NCBI RefSeq assembly: GCF_001411555.2
Contig: NC_049904.1
Coordinates: forward strand, 29,277,370 to 29,341,369
Length of the DNA: 64,000 nucleotides
Direction: 5' to 3'
From: Juglans regia
Lineage: Eukaryota > Streptophyta > Magnoliopsida > Fagales > Juglandaceae
Position numbers and translations under genes: made by a program. Shown here in pieces: positions 23,613-34,751 of this stretch. The notes beneath the pieces are model-generated. The model was not told the origin of the DNA. It did no database searches and was given only the letters and a program-made list of their open reading frames with translations. Position 1 is the stretch's first letter. Every line of letters starts with the position of its first letter.

Positions 23613-25677
23613 TATTGAAATTATATTGACTTTACTAGTGATTAGCAGTAAAAGTGAGTAAACCACCATGTAATTATCATGACCTTAATTGATGATAACT
23701 GTTGATGATCTCATACATGCATGATGAGAAATGATCCGATCGTCATATTCATATATAATCGTTTTCAGATCTGAGTTTATAATTATTAGCTAATTGTCAC
23801 GTTTACAAAAATCTAGATTTTCAAACATCACATTCTCAGAAGTACGGATGTCGAGAAAATTATTAGATTCCTCGAACAAAATGTCGCATTAGAGTATGGA
23901 TTGACAATATTTTGGCGGATCGATCAGGTAGATAATATACTTACCGACAATTTTTTTTTTTTTTTAAATATACATATTTTCAGAATATAGCTCACTGGAT
24001 TGATCTAATTTCGTGGAGATTTCATAAAATGATTTATGCATATAAATGTTATATAGCAGATATTCTTAGACTATTTTATTATTATATTAATTTCACAAAC
24101 AATTCACTATTATTTAAAAATTATTTTATTATTATTTATCAAGATACTTTTAATATCAAAACGTAGCATAAAACCCCCTCTAGCAAACAAAAAGGAGCGT
24201 GCATGGTGGGGCATGCAGCTAGTATTAGGGTTGGGTCAGGGCTAGCTAGATTTTTTAAAAAGAAATAAGATAGCCAATAATCGGCTGCGCGCACGCCTTA
24301 TTCTGTGGCAGTGTTCAATTGATCTAATATACGTTATCGATTGATAACTATATAGTACTACTTGCAGCATGTTGAACTTTTGAGACGATTTTATGACCTT
24401 TTAGTTTTTGAGTCAAAATGCGTACGTTGCAACTGATCATTCGATTCCTACGCAGCCCATAAAAGCCGCCTATATTGCATTATATGGTTGGCTAGCTCGC
24501 TCGCTCGCTCTACACCAAAAGTTCACGTAAATGCAATTAGCATTTGTTTGGATCTTTTTTTCTCAAAGTAATTATATTTTATATCATGTCTCTCATGTTT
24601 AATTAAGCCAGTCAATGTAATCAGTGAGAATAGTCATTTGATCTTTTCAGTAAAGTATAGGAGCGTTGGTTGAGATAGTACTAGTACTGATCATCATCTC
24701 GGCCATATATTCATGTGGTGGATGACCAAACAGCATCAACTAATTTAAAAGTCTCATTAATATTGTTTTAATAATAATAAATAATATTTAGTACTAGTAC
24801 TACACTTTAATCACGTTCGAATATCGGCCTAGCTATATATTACATGGCATTATTTATCAACAAATTAATACGATTAATAAATAAATAAAGTGAGTAAAAA
24901 TATACGAAATAAAAAAAAAATCAAAATTTCATTCAGCTTATAATAATTTTGAAGATTTTACGTATAAGGTTTTCATATGTTGCAATTAAAAGAATTAAAC
25001 AGACTAAACTTTGGAAATAAGTTATATATGGAATTTTATGGTATAAATATCAAGTCAGCACTTAAAAACTTGGCTTTTATATAATTAAATAGATTATTAC
25101 AACACAGATCATGCATGCCGGCCAAAAGGTTTCATTTAATTGGTTAATTAATTATGCTAGTTTCCGTATGTATATATACTGATCAGTCTTGCCTTCATGA
25201 TCAATAGTACTACTCATGAAATCCCTCGATCTGGAAGAGAGTGGATCATTAATTCATTAACTGATCAGTCGTCCCAATCTCTAGATTTTTTATTTTTATT
25301 TTTTCTAAATATATAATTGGCGATCGAGGAGACTTGAAATTAAAGGTCTAGATTAGACTAGAAAAGAAAAAAAGAGGTGACTGAATCAAATTTTGTTTAC
25401 AAGATTATAGGGAACACTTGATGGATGGTTAATTTAGAGATTTTTTACGTTGTTATTTTGGTCTTCAGCTATTATATTAAATGGGATTAGTTTTAATGAC
25501 TCTTTTGCTGTTTTTCATAGCATATAATTTGTAATTAGGTTTTTCTTTTATATATTTTCTGTGTATTTAAATTTTGCCTAGCTAATTATATGGATTAATA
25601 AATTATTCTTACTTATAAAAAAAAAATTTGTTTGCAAAGACATGTGCAAGATTCGTATTTCACACCATTAATATAAT

Positions 25678-26491
25678 TAGGGCTATAAATTGGTCTAGTC
25701 CGGTCTGGTGATAGACCGAAATTTGGTCTATTATTTTTTTCAGATCGGACCAAACTAATAGCTACTGGTCCAGTCCGTTCCAGCCTAATTATTTTATTAT
25801 TTTTATTATTATATTTTCAAATAAATTAATAAAAAATTATTTAAATTACTAAATTAAAATGAAGTGAATTATTAATGTGGATTATGTAACTAACTCATTA
25901 AAAAAATATTTTATTATAATTATATTTATGATATTGATAGTTACTACTTACTAATTTAGACTTTACTCTTTAATATGCATAATTATTAATAATATCATAC
26001 ATTTTATATATAGTTAATGAATATCAAGTAATTTCATCGTACATAGATTATTCATACTTGCTTACAACTTAGGTATTTAAAAATAAATTATCTAATTATT
26101 TTAATTAAGTATAAATAGTAGAGTATGTATGAATATATGATGTATTAACTATTTACATATAATGACATAAATTATCACATGATTTATTATTTATTATTTA
26201 TTATTAATTAATAGGGTATATTATTTTATATTTTATATGGTCAATATTAATAATAAATTAGATAAAAATTACATCATCAACTTATATAATTACTATATAA
26301 AAATAATATATTAAGTTATTAAAAATATTTTAAAAAATATATATATAAGTTCGGTTTGGTCCAAAATTTGTAGACCCCAGACTAAATCAAATGTCATCGG
26401 TCCACATATTTTGAGATCAAGATTGACCGGTTTAGAATTTGATCCGATCCGATCGATTTTATCGGTTCAGATTGAATTATTTACATCTCTA
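25678..26491. mobile_element. hAT-like non-autonomous element, 814 bp
   Basis: Terminal TAGGGCTATAAAT and reverse-complement TAGAGATGTAAAT form a short inverted repeat. A perfect 8-bp duplication AATATAAT lies at 25670-25677 and 26492-26499. Subterminal GGTCTAGTCCGGTCTGG and GACCGGTTTAG motifs flank an AT-rich core with no ORF. An 8-bp duplication with TAGGG-type ends is characteristic of the hAT superfamily. Confidence 0.85.
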
Positions 26492-26879
26492 AATATAATA
26501 TGACATGACTTAATTAAAAATAATAAATTTTATAAATTAAATATTATTCTTAAAAGTTACGCAGAAACGTCAACATTGTTTGGCAAAATCCGTATTAATA
26601 ATGATGGTTAAGTACGTACGTGAATATACTGTACATAGATGGACCCATATATGACTTTTGCTTAATGAAGATTGATTAGCAATTTACCAGTACCGGGTCA
26701 AATCTTTTCTTGCCTCCAACCACTTGTAAATCTCCAAATAATTTAATTATATATTCAGACAAGGAAAAATATTGACAACAATCACTGTTAGGAGCAATTA
26801 TTTTTATACATGTTACGTGACATAATCTAAATCACACGTTTCTTAAATTCAAAATTAGAAAGAGACGATGAGAGAGTTG

Positions 26880-27070
26880 ATTAAAGAAAATAAAGATGAA
26901 AGAGAGACCGAGATGTGAAAGAGAGCGGAGATGAGTGAGAGATTGAGCGGAGATGAGAGAGAGACGATGAGGGATGAGAGAGGGAGTCGAGGAGAGAGAG
27001 AGAGAGAGATGATGAGGGATGAGAGAGAGAGTCGTGGAGAGAGAGAGAGCCACTGATGAGAGAGAGAGGG
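26880..27070. repeat. GA-rich minisatellite
   Basis: GATGAGGGATGAGAGAG occurs at 26966 and 27011 (45-base period) within a longer imperfect GAGA region. Confidence 0.8.
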
Positions 27071-27738
27071 TTAGATATCTGGTGCGTTTTGCACCAAAAA
27101 ACAGAACAAAAAAAAAAACAAAAAGATAAGAAACAACCACGTAGTGTATGTAATGTGTACACAACTATAATGATTGTTCTGTAGTACTACTCATTCAGAC
27201 AAATCCTTTTCACAAACCAACAATCCCACGAATCAAACACACATTTTCTCCAATACATTGAATTTCTCTTGGCTAAGTACATTGAACTCCAAATATTATT
27301 TTGTGTGCCAAATAATATATATAGAAAACCTGCAACCCCACATTCCGTGTATCGGATCAAAGGTTTATCTTTTATTGAAAATGTGGAAAGAATCATTTGT
27401 TTAGTAAGAGTATAACAAGTATTTATATGATATTAACATTATTGATTTTGGATAAGCATTGTAACAAGTAAAATGAAGGGGAAGTATAGTTAAGGATATA
27501 TATGACATTACGTGCATGAGTAAAAATATCATTTATTTCTTAATCATAGGCTATCTAATAGTCATGTGTTATGCTCCTGAAGATTAAAAACTTCACTAAA
27601 TTAGTATCCAATAGTTCTAAAATTGTTAAATACTAATTTCAGAGACATGTTTTAGCCACAGAGATTTCACAAAAGAAAACTCGCAAACTAATGTAATTTG
27701 ATATGATATGTTTAATTGTAAAGTAGATCTAACGTATC

Positions 27739-28254
27739 TGTTGAGATAAAATTAATCGAGTCCAACCCATCTCTAAAAATAAGGGAATAGATAAAGCCAA
27801 GAATCTAGCCTAGAAACAAAGCCAATAAAATATAAGTAAGTTGACTCAGACTCCTACAAAAAAAGAGACTCAAACTCCTAAAAGGAAAGGACTTCACAAG
27901 GTAAGTTGTACTTAATCACTCCAAGGAAATATATCTCTATATAAGAAGTAGATATCCACAAATCTAAAGAGGCAGCTCCTATCGTACAAACTCCACTACA
28001 CACAATGACTCTAAAGAATCTTTTCTCAAATGAGGCATCGTCTTCAACCTCTCAAAACCTTAAATTTTTTCATTGTATTGTGAGATATGTGAAGCCATAA
28101 GAATTTATAAACTCATCCATTATAGTGAATTTCGCTCTCAAACAACTAATGAACGTAGGCATTAAACCGAATCAAGTAAATATTTATATCTTTCCTTATT
28201 TATTTTTATTTATTTATTTATTATTTACTTTTATGGATGAACGCGAAGAGTATT
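27739..28254 (+). mobile_element. Probable solo LTR
   Basis: It starts TGTTGAGATAAAATT. A TATA-like CTATATAAG sits near 27945. A GTGAATTTCGCTC followed by AACGTAGGCATTAAACCGAA stretch is of the kind seen near the 3' end of Ty1/copia LTRs. GTATC flanks both sides (27734-27738 and 28255-28259). The last bases are TATT, not CA, so the right boundary is uncertain. Confidence 0.5.
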
Positions 28255-28867
28255 GTATCGGAACCTAAATCACCATCATGGGCTGGGGATAATTCTTTCC
28301 TCATTCTAGTATGCCGTGTAATTTTTGACATTAATAATATCGTATGAAACTATATCAATTTTTATGATTTTAACAGTTTTCCTAATTTAATTAGGCTTTT
28401 AACTCTCGTATCATAACATAATTACTGTTTAAAATTCATATAAATATAAGAATATGGTAAGAAAAAATCCACCGATAAACAGTTTTATACTTTATGGTGG
28501 CAGTTTCTTTTTGTGAATTCCAATGCTTCAACCACCCTACTTGTTTCCTTTTCTTCCTAAAGTAAAAATGGTTGCATCATATTTATGCTACTTTGTGAAG
28601 AAAGATGCTTGTTTCTTTGGCCCCAACATTGTTTGCAGAGTATATCTGGTCTTGCCCTATATCATATAAGTAGGTATGAGGAGGAGGTCCTACCAAATGA
28701 TTCCCTTCAAGTGGACAAAATTGGTCCGTGATGCCTTCCTCCATGCTCATGTCTATGTTATCCTAAACAATTTTATAAGCATTTGTCCTAGCTTTCAAAC
28801 CATAATGATTTCTTAAAAAGAATTCCTTACTTTTATGAACCATATTTCCTACCATTCTTACCAACAT

Positions 28868-28869
28868 TA

Positions 28870-28900
<31 letters not shown>
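28868..28900. repeat. (AAAAC)n microsatellite
   Basis: Several AAAAC units in a row. Confidence 0.85.
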
Positions 28901-29115
28901 GATGAAAAAGAAGTTATTATATGATCAATTTGATCTCTTGCTCGTATTTTTATTACAACACAAACATCTCATATCTGAAACTTCAAAAAAAAAAAAAAAC
29001 ATGGTTTTGAATCATTTGAAATCTATTAAAATTCATCTAAATCAACAATCAAGAAAATACTTTGACTATAAAGTAATTATATAAAAATAAACTCACATAA
29101 TGACACGACTTGATG

Positions 29116-29743
29116 CAGGATTGTATACCGATGGGTTCAGCATCGGTTTTGAAGCAAAATCGAGACACCACCGACATTTTTCATGAGTCTATTGAATTGG
29201 CCGAAACCGTGGGTTTGGGGAGAGAAAATCGATCATATCGGTCTTGACGTGCGTCAATGCGGTCTTCGATCTACCATCAGCGTCTTTTATGAAGAAGGAG
29301 GAAATGAGGAAGAAGGAAGAAGCATCGCGCCATCGTCTGCCATGGAAGAAGAAAAAAGTTATAGAGAGGAAGAAGATGACTCGGGGAAGAATAAAAATGG
29401 TTGAGGGGGTTATTAATTTATTTTGAAATGGCGTCTAAACCAAACGACGCCAATCTATTATATTTTTTGTTAGCTTCCCGGTCCTAAAATGACACCGATT
29501 CACTCATTTAAGTGAAACGACGCCGTTTTATATACATAAATTCAAAAAATATATATATATAAAAATAGATCGGATCGGTCGGTATTTTCCAAGAGTTCAA
29601 ACTAGTGCCGAACCACCGATATTGGTTTTCCCTCATTTCCTCTTGCCTGTCGACCAGTTCTTTGCCAGTTCCGATTGGTTCCGTGCTCCGACGATCGGTC
29701 TGATCAGTTCACGGCCGATTTTAGCGATTTCTGTATATCTCTA
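29116..29743. mobile_element. hAT-like non-autonomous element, 628 bp
   Basis: A perfect octamer duplication ACTTGATG lies at 29108-29115 and 29744-29751. The left end is CAGGATTGTATACCG and the right end, reverse-complemented, TAGAGATATACAG. The interior has CCGATCGG/GGTTCCG-type motifs. Short frames inside (29183-29404) are not recognisable proteins. Confidence 0.8.
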
Positions 29744-29751
29744 ACTTGATG

Positions 29752-30600
29752 TAGTACATTAAATTATAAAATTATTTTTATTATAAAATATATCACAAAA
29801 AATTACATTAATTTAAAATTTTATTTTTATATAATTTCTTTTATCCATGTAACACTTCTCTTTTTCAGATATTTGGTCATAATATCGCTCCGGACCTTGT
29901 AAGCAATGAAAATGGAGTAGTGTTTTTTATAGCATAGTGCAATGAATTTCGGTATTGCTTTCTAGTTTCTACGGTGCTCCAAGTGGCACGCTATTCTAGG
30001 CAACATCGGCTTGCGTCTAATTTTATGACGGATGGACCCATTAAAGTCTTCCTCCTTCTCATTATTTTATAATCAGATTTGAAAAATGAGAAATCAAACG
30101 GCAATGGGTGGACCCGAATTGAATCATAATTGCATGCTACGTATCCCATTAAAGAAGCTAGATACACTCACCTGTCAAACATCTATCGGAATGGACACTG
30201 GACCCAAACTAGACCCAAGGTGAATGAAAAGCTTTACTCATCGTTGTCACCACAGACGTACTTTTTTTTTTTTTATATATTATTTTTAATAAATATTTAA
30301 TATAAAAATGATGAGTAAAAAAATTTATAAATAATAATTAAAATTATACGTAGCTAACTAACTGTAATACATCATATTTAATTTAGATAAAAATAATTTT
30401 ACAATCTAATTTATCATATTTAATCAAATTAATGTATAAAATTATTTTTATAAGATATTTTAACAGATGAAGCTCTTTTTCTGCAATAATAGAATACGTA
30501 GTCCACAACATTACAGAAATCGTCAATTGATTTGCAAAGCTTTTGTGGATAACACATTTGGGTTTCTTGTCCATTGACGCCTGAAAATGGGGTGCAAAAC
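29752..30600. other. AT-rich non-coding stretch
   Basis: I see no gene or clear element here apart from short poly(T) runs. Confidence 0.5.
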
Positions 30601-32530
30601 TTTTTTTTGATAACCAAAGATCATTCATTAAATCAAGTCCTTACAAGAAATTGCCTATCAAGCCAAACAACTTTAGATACAAAAAAGAAGAACAAAAATT
30701 CCACCACATAACTATATCCTTTACATGCCATGCATATCTTGCTAAAAGATGAGCAACCTTGATACCTTGCCTATTTACATGCAAAACTTTCACCTCTTGA
30801 AAATTCTAAGTCAATCTTCTAATATTATCAAGACTGTAAGCAAAATCAGTTAAGACTTCTGAAGAAGAGTTCAAAGTTTTCACAAGAAGAAGACAATCAA
30901 TTTCCACCTTAAGCTTGGAAATTCCCCATTGAGAGCAAATATGTAATCCTCTTAACATAGTCGTCGCTTCTATAAATTATGATAAAGAGACTGCATTTTC
31001 CAGCTTACTACAAGCAGCAACAAGTTTACCCTCATGGTCCCTTAAAAGTTAAAACAACTCCAATACCTACCTTTTCTATTTCGCCAAAAGTAGCACCATC
31101 TACATTCATTTTCAAAACACCATTAGGAGGTAGATTCCAACATAACACTCTTGGTGCATGTCAATTAAAGCCATAAAAAACCTGCACTTTTTTAAATTCA
31201 GACTGCATAGATAAAGTTGTAGTAATCACAGAAGAAACTTGAAGAACAACATCCTCATAAATAAATTTGTTCCTCCTATACCACAACCCCCAAGCAATAG
31301 CAATAAAAGTCATAAAATCTTCTTCTATACCCTTTTCCTTCACAGCCAGTGCTAACTCCCAAAAGGATCTCTCATGTCTTAAATCCCTTATCGAAGGCAA
31401 ATACTATAGGCATAAACTGTTTACATTTGAACAATAAAATAAAGCATGTGCAGCATCCTCATTTTTGTTATGACAGAAAACACATACATCCTCCCTCAAA
31501 ATTTTCTTCCTCATCAAATTTTGGTAAGTTGACAGATTTTCTTGACACGCCCTCCAAGCAAATATCTTCATCTTCTTTGAGATTTTCAGTTGCCATGGAC
31601 ACTTCTAAAATGAGGAAAACGGATTTGCTCTTGTCCCATCACCTTCAATCTGAGAAGCAGCAAGCTGAAACATTTTATATCCACTAATACTGCCCATTCT
31701 TTTCGGATGCCCAGTACCAAGAATCAGCTTGAGTAGTTGACACATTAATCTTCAAAATCTTAGACAACCCTTGGATTGAAGAGAGCCCTCAAGGTTTCTA
31801 CATTCCACCAACCTATATCATTATGTAAATCATTTACTCTCAGACTTTCTTGGCTAGCAATCTGGCTCGCCTCTTGATAATCTTCCTTTTGGATTCCTAG
31901 AATCCAAGAGTCTTGAAAAACCCTTATTAGTTCCCCATTTCTCACTCTTCACAAGCAGCCAAATTTTAACAAATTAAGAGCACTATAAATACATTTCCAA
32001 ACAAAGAATACTTTGGAAAGTACCATGCTTTAAAGATTTTGTGGAGAAGAGGACCTTCATTAGTAAGTAATCGCCAACCCTGTTTTGTTAGGAGAGCCAA
32101 ATTAAAATCATGCAAATTTTTAAAACACATCCCACCTCTAAATTTTGAATTACAAAGCTTCTCCCATCCAACCCAATGAATCTTTTTGCCTTGAGACTGA
32201 TTCCCCAAAAAAAAATTGAGTCATCATCATTTCCATTTCATGATATAAAACTTTTGGGAACAAAAAACAGCTCATAACATATGTCGGGATTGACATAGCT
32301 ACAGATTTTAGGAGCACTTTCCTACCCCCTTGCGATAACATATTTCCTTTCCACATTTGAAGTTTTTGCTACAATCGTTGCTTGAGTCCAGAAAAGGCTC
32401 TCTGTTTTGATCTTCCAACCATTGGAGGAAGTCCCAGATACTTCTCAAATTGCTGTGTATTACTACCACCCCATATTTGCAAAATATCCGCTTTCAAATC
32501 CTCCTTTACTTCTCAAATTGCTGTGTATTA
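30601..32530 (-). mobile_element. 5'-truncated L1-type LINE with RNase H, decayed
   Basis: On the minus strand the element ends in a short A run (T run at 30601-30608). Reading from 32490 leftward one finds the end of the reverse transcriptase, FEKYLGLPP, then LSQGGRKVLLKSVAMSIPTYVMS. Next comes a zinc-binding-like segment with WLLYRRNKFIY-type residues (WGLWYRRNKFIYED near 31300). A terminal RNase H domain opens NLPPNGVLKMNVDGATFG near 31140. Stops and frameshifts are frequent, so it is inactive. A near-repeat, ACTTCTCAAATTGCTGTGTA, occurs at 32441 and 32511, suggesting a local duplication at the 5' truncation. No clear target duplication was found. Confidence 0.8.
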
Positions 32531-32532
32531 AT

Positions 32533-32853
32533 ATGGCATGTTTGGACACTATGAAAATTTTCAAGATTTCTTATAATTTTATTCTCAAATATCATTCAAA
32601 TACAAAACATTTTCTAATTTCAAATTTTTAAATTTTTGATTTAATCATTACCTAATCATTATTCAAACACAAAAATCAGTATAACTTACAAAATTTTAAA
32701 TAAAAATTATATTCAAACGATTTTTTAAATTTATAATATTTTTATTCAATTTTTTATTTTTGTTTTTTCAAAACTCAATAAAATATTTTCACTCAATCTA
32801 TTTCCTTACTTTTTACAAAATTCTGAAATATTTCAAGTATCCAAATATGACAT
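32533..32853. repeat. MITE with ATGxCATxTTTGGA ends
   Basis: The left end ATGGCATGTTTGGACACT matches the reverse complement of the right end, ATGTCATATTTGGATACT. The interior is AT-rich and has no ORF. Confidence 0.65.
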
Positions 32854-33142
32854 AAATTTGAATAATTACTAAAAATCAAGGTTAAAGCAACAACTTGATG
32901 GGATGCAAATGCATGCTTATTATGCAAAGTTGAAGATCCTATATATTCAAATTGGTTTGATTTTTCGTAATTAAACATACTGTAAGCAACTGGGGCCGCT
33001 TTAAAGGCAAATTGGCAGTGATCGGCTCAAACGGAAGTAAAGGTATTCGCAAGTGATTGTACTGCTGCATTTGTCTCGGTCACAATGTCAAACAAATTTC
33101 TACAGAAGGCTTTAGTGACTGAACTCCAACCTTTATTTATTG

Positions 33143-33270
33143 CACAACAAGAAAAATTACTTTTTATGATTAATTTATTATAATTAAAAGATTTTTTGTA
33201 ATTAATTTTAATTATAAATAGTCATTTCGTTAAAATTAACTAATCGTAAATAAACAATTTTCTTATAGTG
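33143..33270. repeat. CACTA-type MITE
   Basis: Left end CACAACAAGAAAAATT and right end in reverse complement CACTATAAGAAAATTG. The interior has GATTAATTT/TTAACTAATCGTAAAT blocks in inverted arrangement. Confidence 0.6.
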
Positions 33271-33363
33271 ACTACAATAATGCTTTTAATTCCCTTAACT
33301 GATTATCAAAGGCTACCTACCCATGGCCACATGCATGCACTCATTTCCATTATTTGTCTTACT

Positions 33364-33525
33364 CACTATAAAAAAAAAAAAAAGAATTATTTATTTACGA
33401 TCAGTTTTTTATAATAAAATGATTATTTTTAAGTAAAATGAATTTATTTTTATCATAAATAGTTATTTTAGTTGTCAAAAAATATATATATATATATATC
33501 ACAAATACTTATTTTTCTTATAGTG
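33364..33525. repeat. CACTA-type MITE
   Basis: CACTATAAAAAAA at the left and TTTTTCTTATAGTG at the right give an inverted repeat of about 14 bases. The interior TTATTTACGATCAG matches neighbouring copies. A (TA)n run sits inside. A further decayed copy lies at about 33609-33730. Confidence 0.7.
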
Positions 33526-34154
33526 ACACTAGGCTTCTACCTTCTTGTCAAAGATTCTGGATATTAATTCATGAGTACTGTTACATATATTTTTAAAGTG
33601 TGTGAGTATTGTTATTATAAAAAAACTGTTTATTTGTAATCAGTTATTTCGAACGAAAATAATTATTTTTTGTCAAAATAAGTCTATTTTTATCGTAAAT
33701 AATCATTATCGTCTTAAATAATCCGTCACAATTGAGAGTGTGAAATTTATTATTAAAAAATTAATTAATTTTTTTTTTTTTATATAGATTACATATTTAT
33801 CTACTTTTTAAAAATAAAATGCACGAAAATTACTGCAAATATAATCTATCTTAATTCCTAAGCATGTCATTCCCTCCTCAATGTGGTGGGGCGCGAGCAG
33901 GTCCGGACTGAAAAGCGAAAACTCCGATTTGGATTTATAGGCAAAGTGCAGTAGTGATTGTGTCTAGCCCACTTTTAGTTATTAACGACTGTTTTATAAT
34001 TTACAAAGGGCCCAATTTTATCTCAATGGACCTTCTCTTCGTTGTTCTCTCTGCAGATTTGGGCTTTCTGAACAAAATACTTGCAGAAATGGGCTTGACA
34101 CTCGCTATAATATTAATTTAGGTTAAATATAAAATTAAGTTGGTTGGTTTGGTT

Positions 34155-34490
34155 TAGGCTGTGTTTAGCTGCTGAGATCATTTCAGATTATTTTACTATT
34201 ATTTATAAACAATTTACTATTATTTATAATCAGTTTACTATTATTTATAAACATTTCACTATTATTCATAAACTATTTCATTAATATTCATAGATAATCT
34301 GAAACACTGATGATAATTTTTTATTTTCGATCAAAGTTTAAAATATTATTTTTTAATATTATTATTATTTTGAAATTTAAAAAAATTGAATTGAGATTTG
34401 AAAAAGTTGAATTGTTTATTATATTTTGCATAGAAATTTGAAAAAGTTGTAATAATGAAATGATATGAGAATTTTGTATCTCATCCAAAT
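34155..34490. repeat. GTTTGGA-family MITE, larger copy
   Basis: It starts GGCTGTGTTTAGCTGCTGAGA, with repeated ACTATTATTTATAAAC units, then the family core GAGATTTGAAAAAGTTGAATTG. A hAT-like MITE inserted at its right edge. Confidence 0.6.
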
Positions 34491-34751
34491 TAGGGGTGAA
34501 ACTCGACGTCGTCGAAGCAGTTTTTGGACAAAATCGACGCCGACCGACTTCTGAAAAAATAGAGAAGGCACCGACCGTAACCGGTCGATGGGGAGGAGGA
34601 AATTGATCGAGACGATTATCTGGCGGTGCTACTTAGAGAATAATGAGAGAGAGAGAGAGAGAGTTGCAGAGATCGATTCCAGCCAGTTCCTGACTTGGCC
34701 GGTTGGTTCGCATTGGTGGCAAACGGTGGCATCGATTTCTGTACAGTCATA
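34491..34751. mobile_element. hAT-like MITE, 261 bp
   Basis: Starts TAGGGGTGAAACTCGACG and ends GTACAGTCATA. The flanking octamers ATCCAAAT and ATTCAAAT match at 7 of 8. The interior has GACCG/CCGGT motifs as in the related elements. It contains a GAGA run at about 34640. Confidence 0.65.

Larger units (their letters stand above)
20213..25669. other. AT-rich intergenic stretch with MITEs
   Basis: No gene is recognised. It holds a GTTTGGA-type MITE at about 20990-21170, the long palindromic element at 21691-22047, an element with poly-A/T ends at about 22105-22240, a fold-back element at about 23425-23612 and a MITE fragment at about 24068-24170. CGTACGTACGTACG runs occur near 22465 and 22643. 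Confidence 0.55.
26500..29107. other. Non-coding stretch with GA repeats and a probable solo LTR
   Basis: No gene is recognised. GA-rich minisatellite at 26880-27070 creates false Ser-Leu-rich frames. A probable solo LTR is at 27739-28254. An (AAAAC)n run lies at about 28868-28900. Confidence 0.5.

Noticed and set aside
26832..27164. Ser/Leu-rich minus-strand frames
   Set aside because: They come from a GA minisatellite, not a gene.
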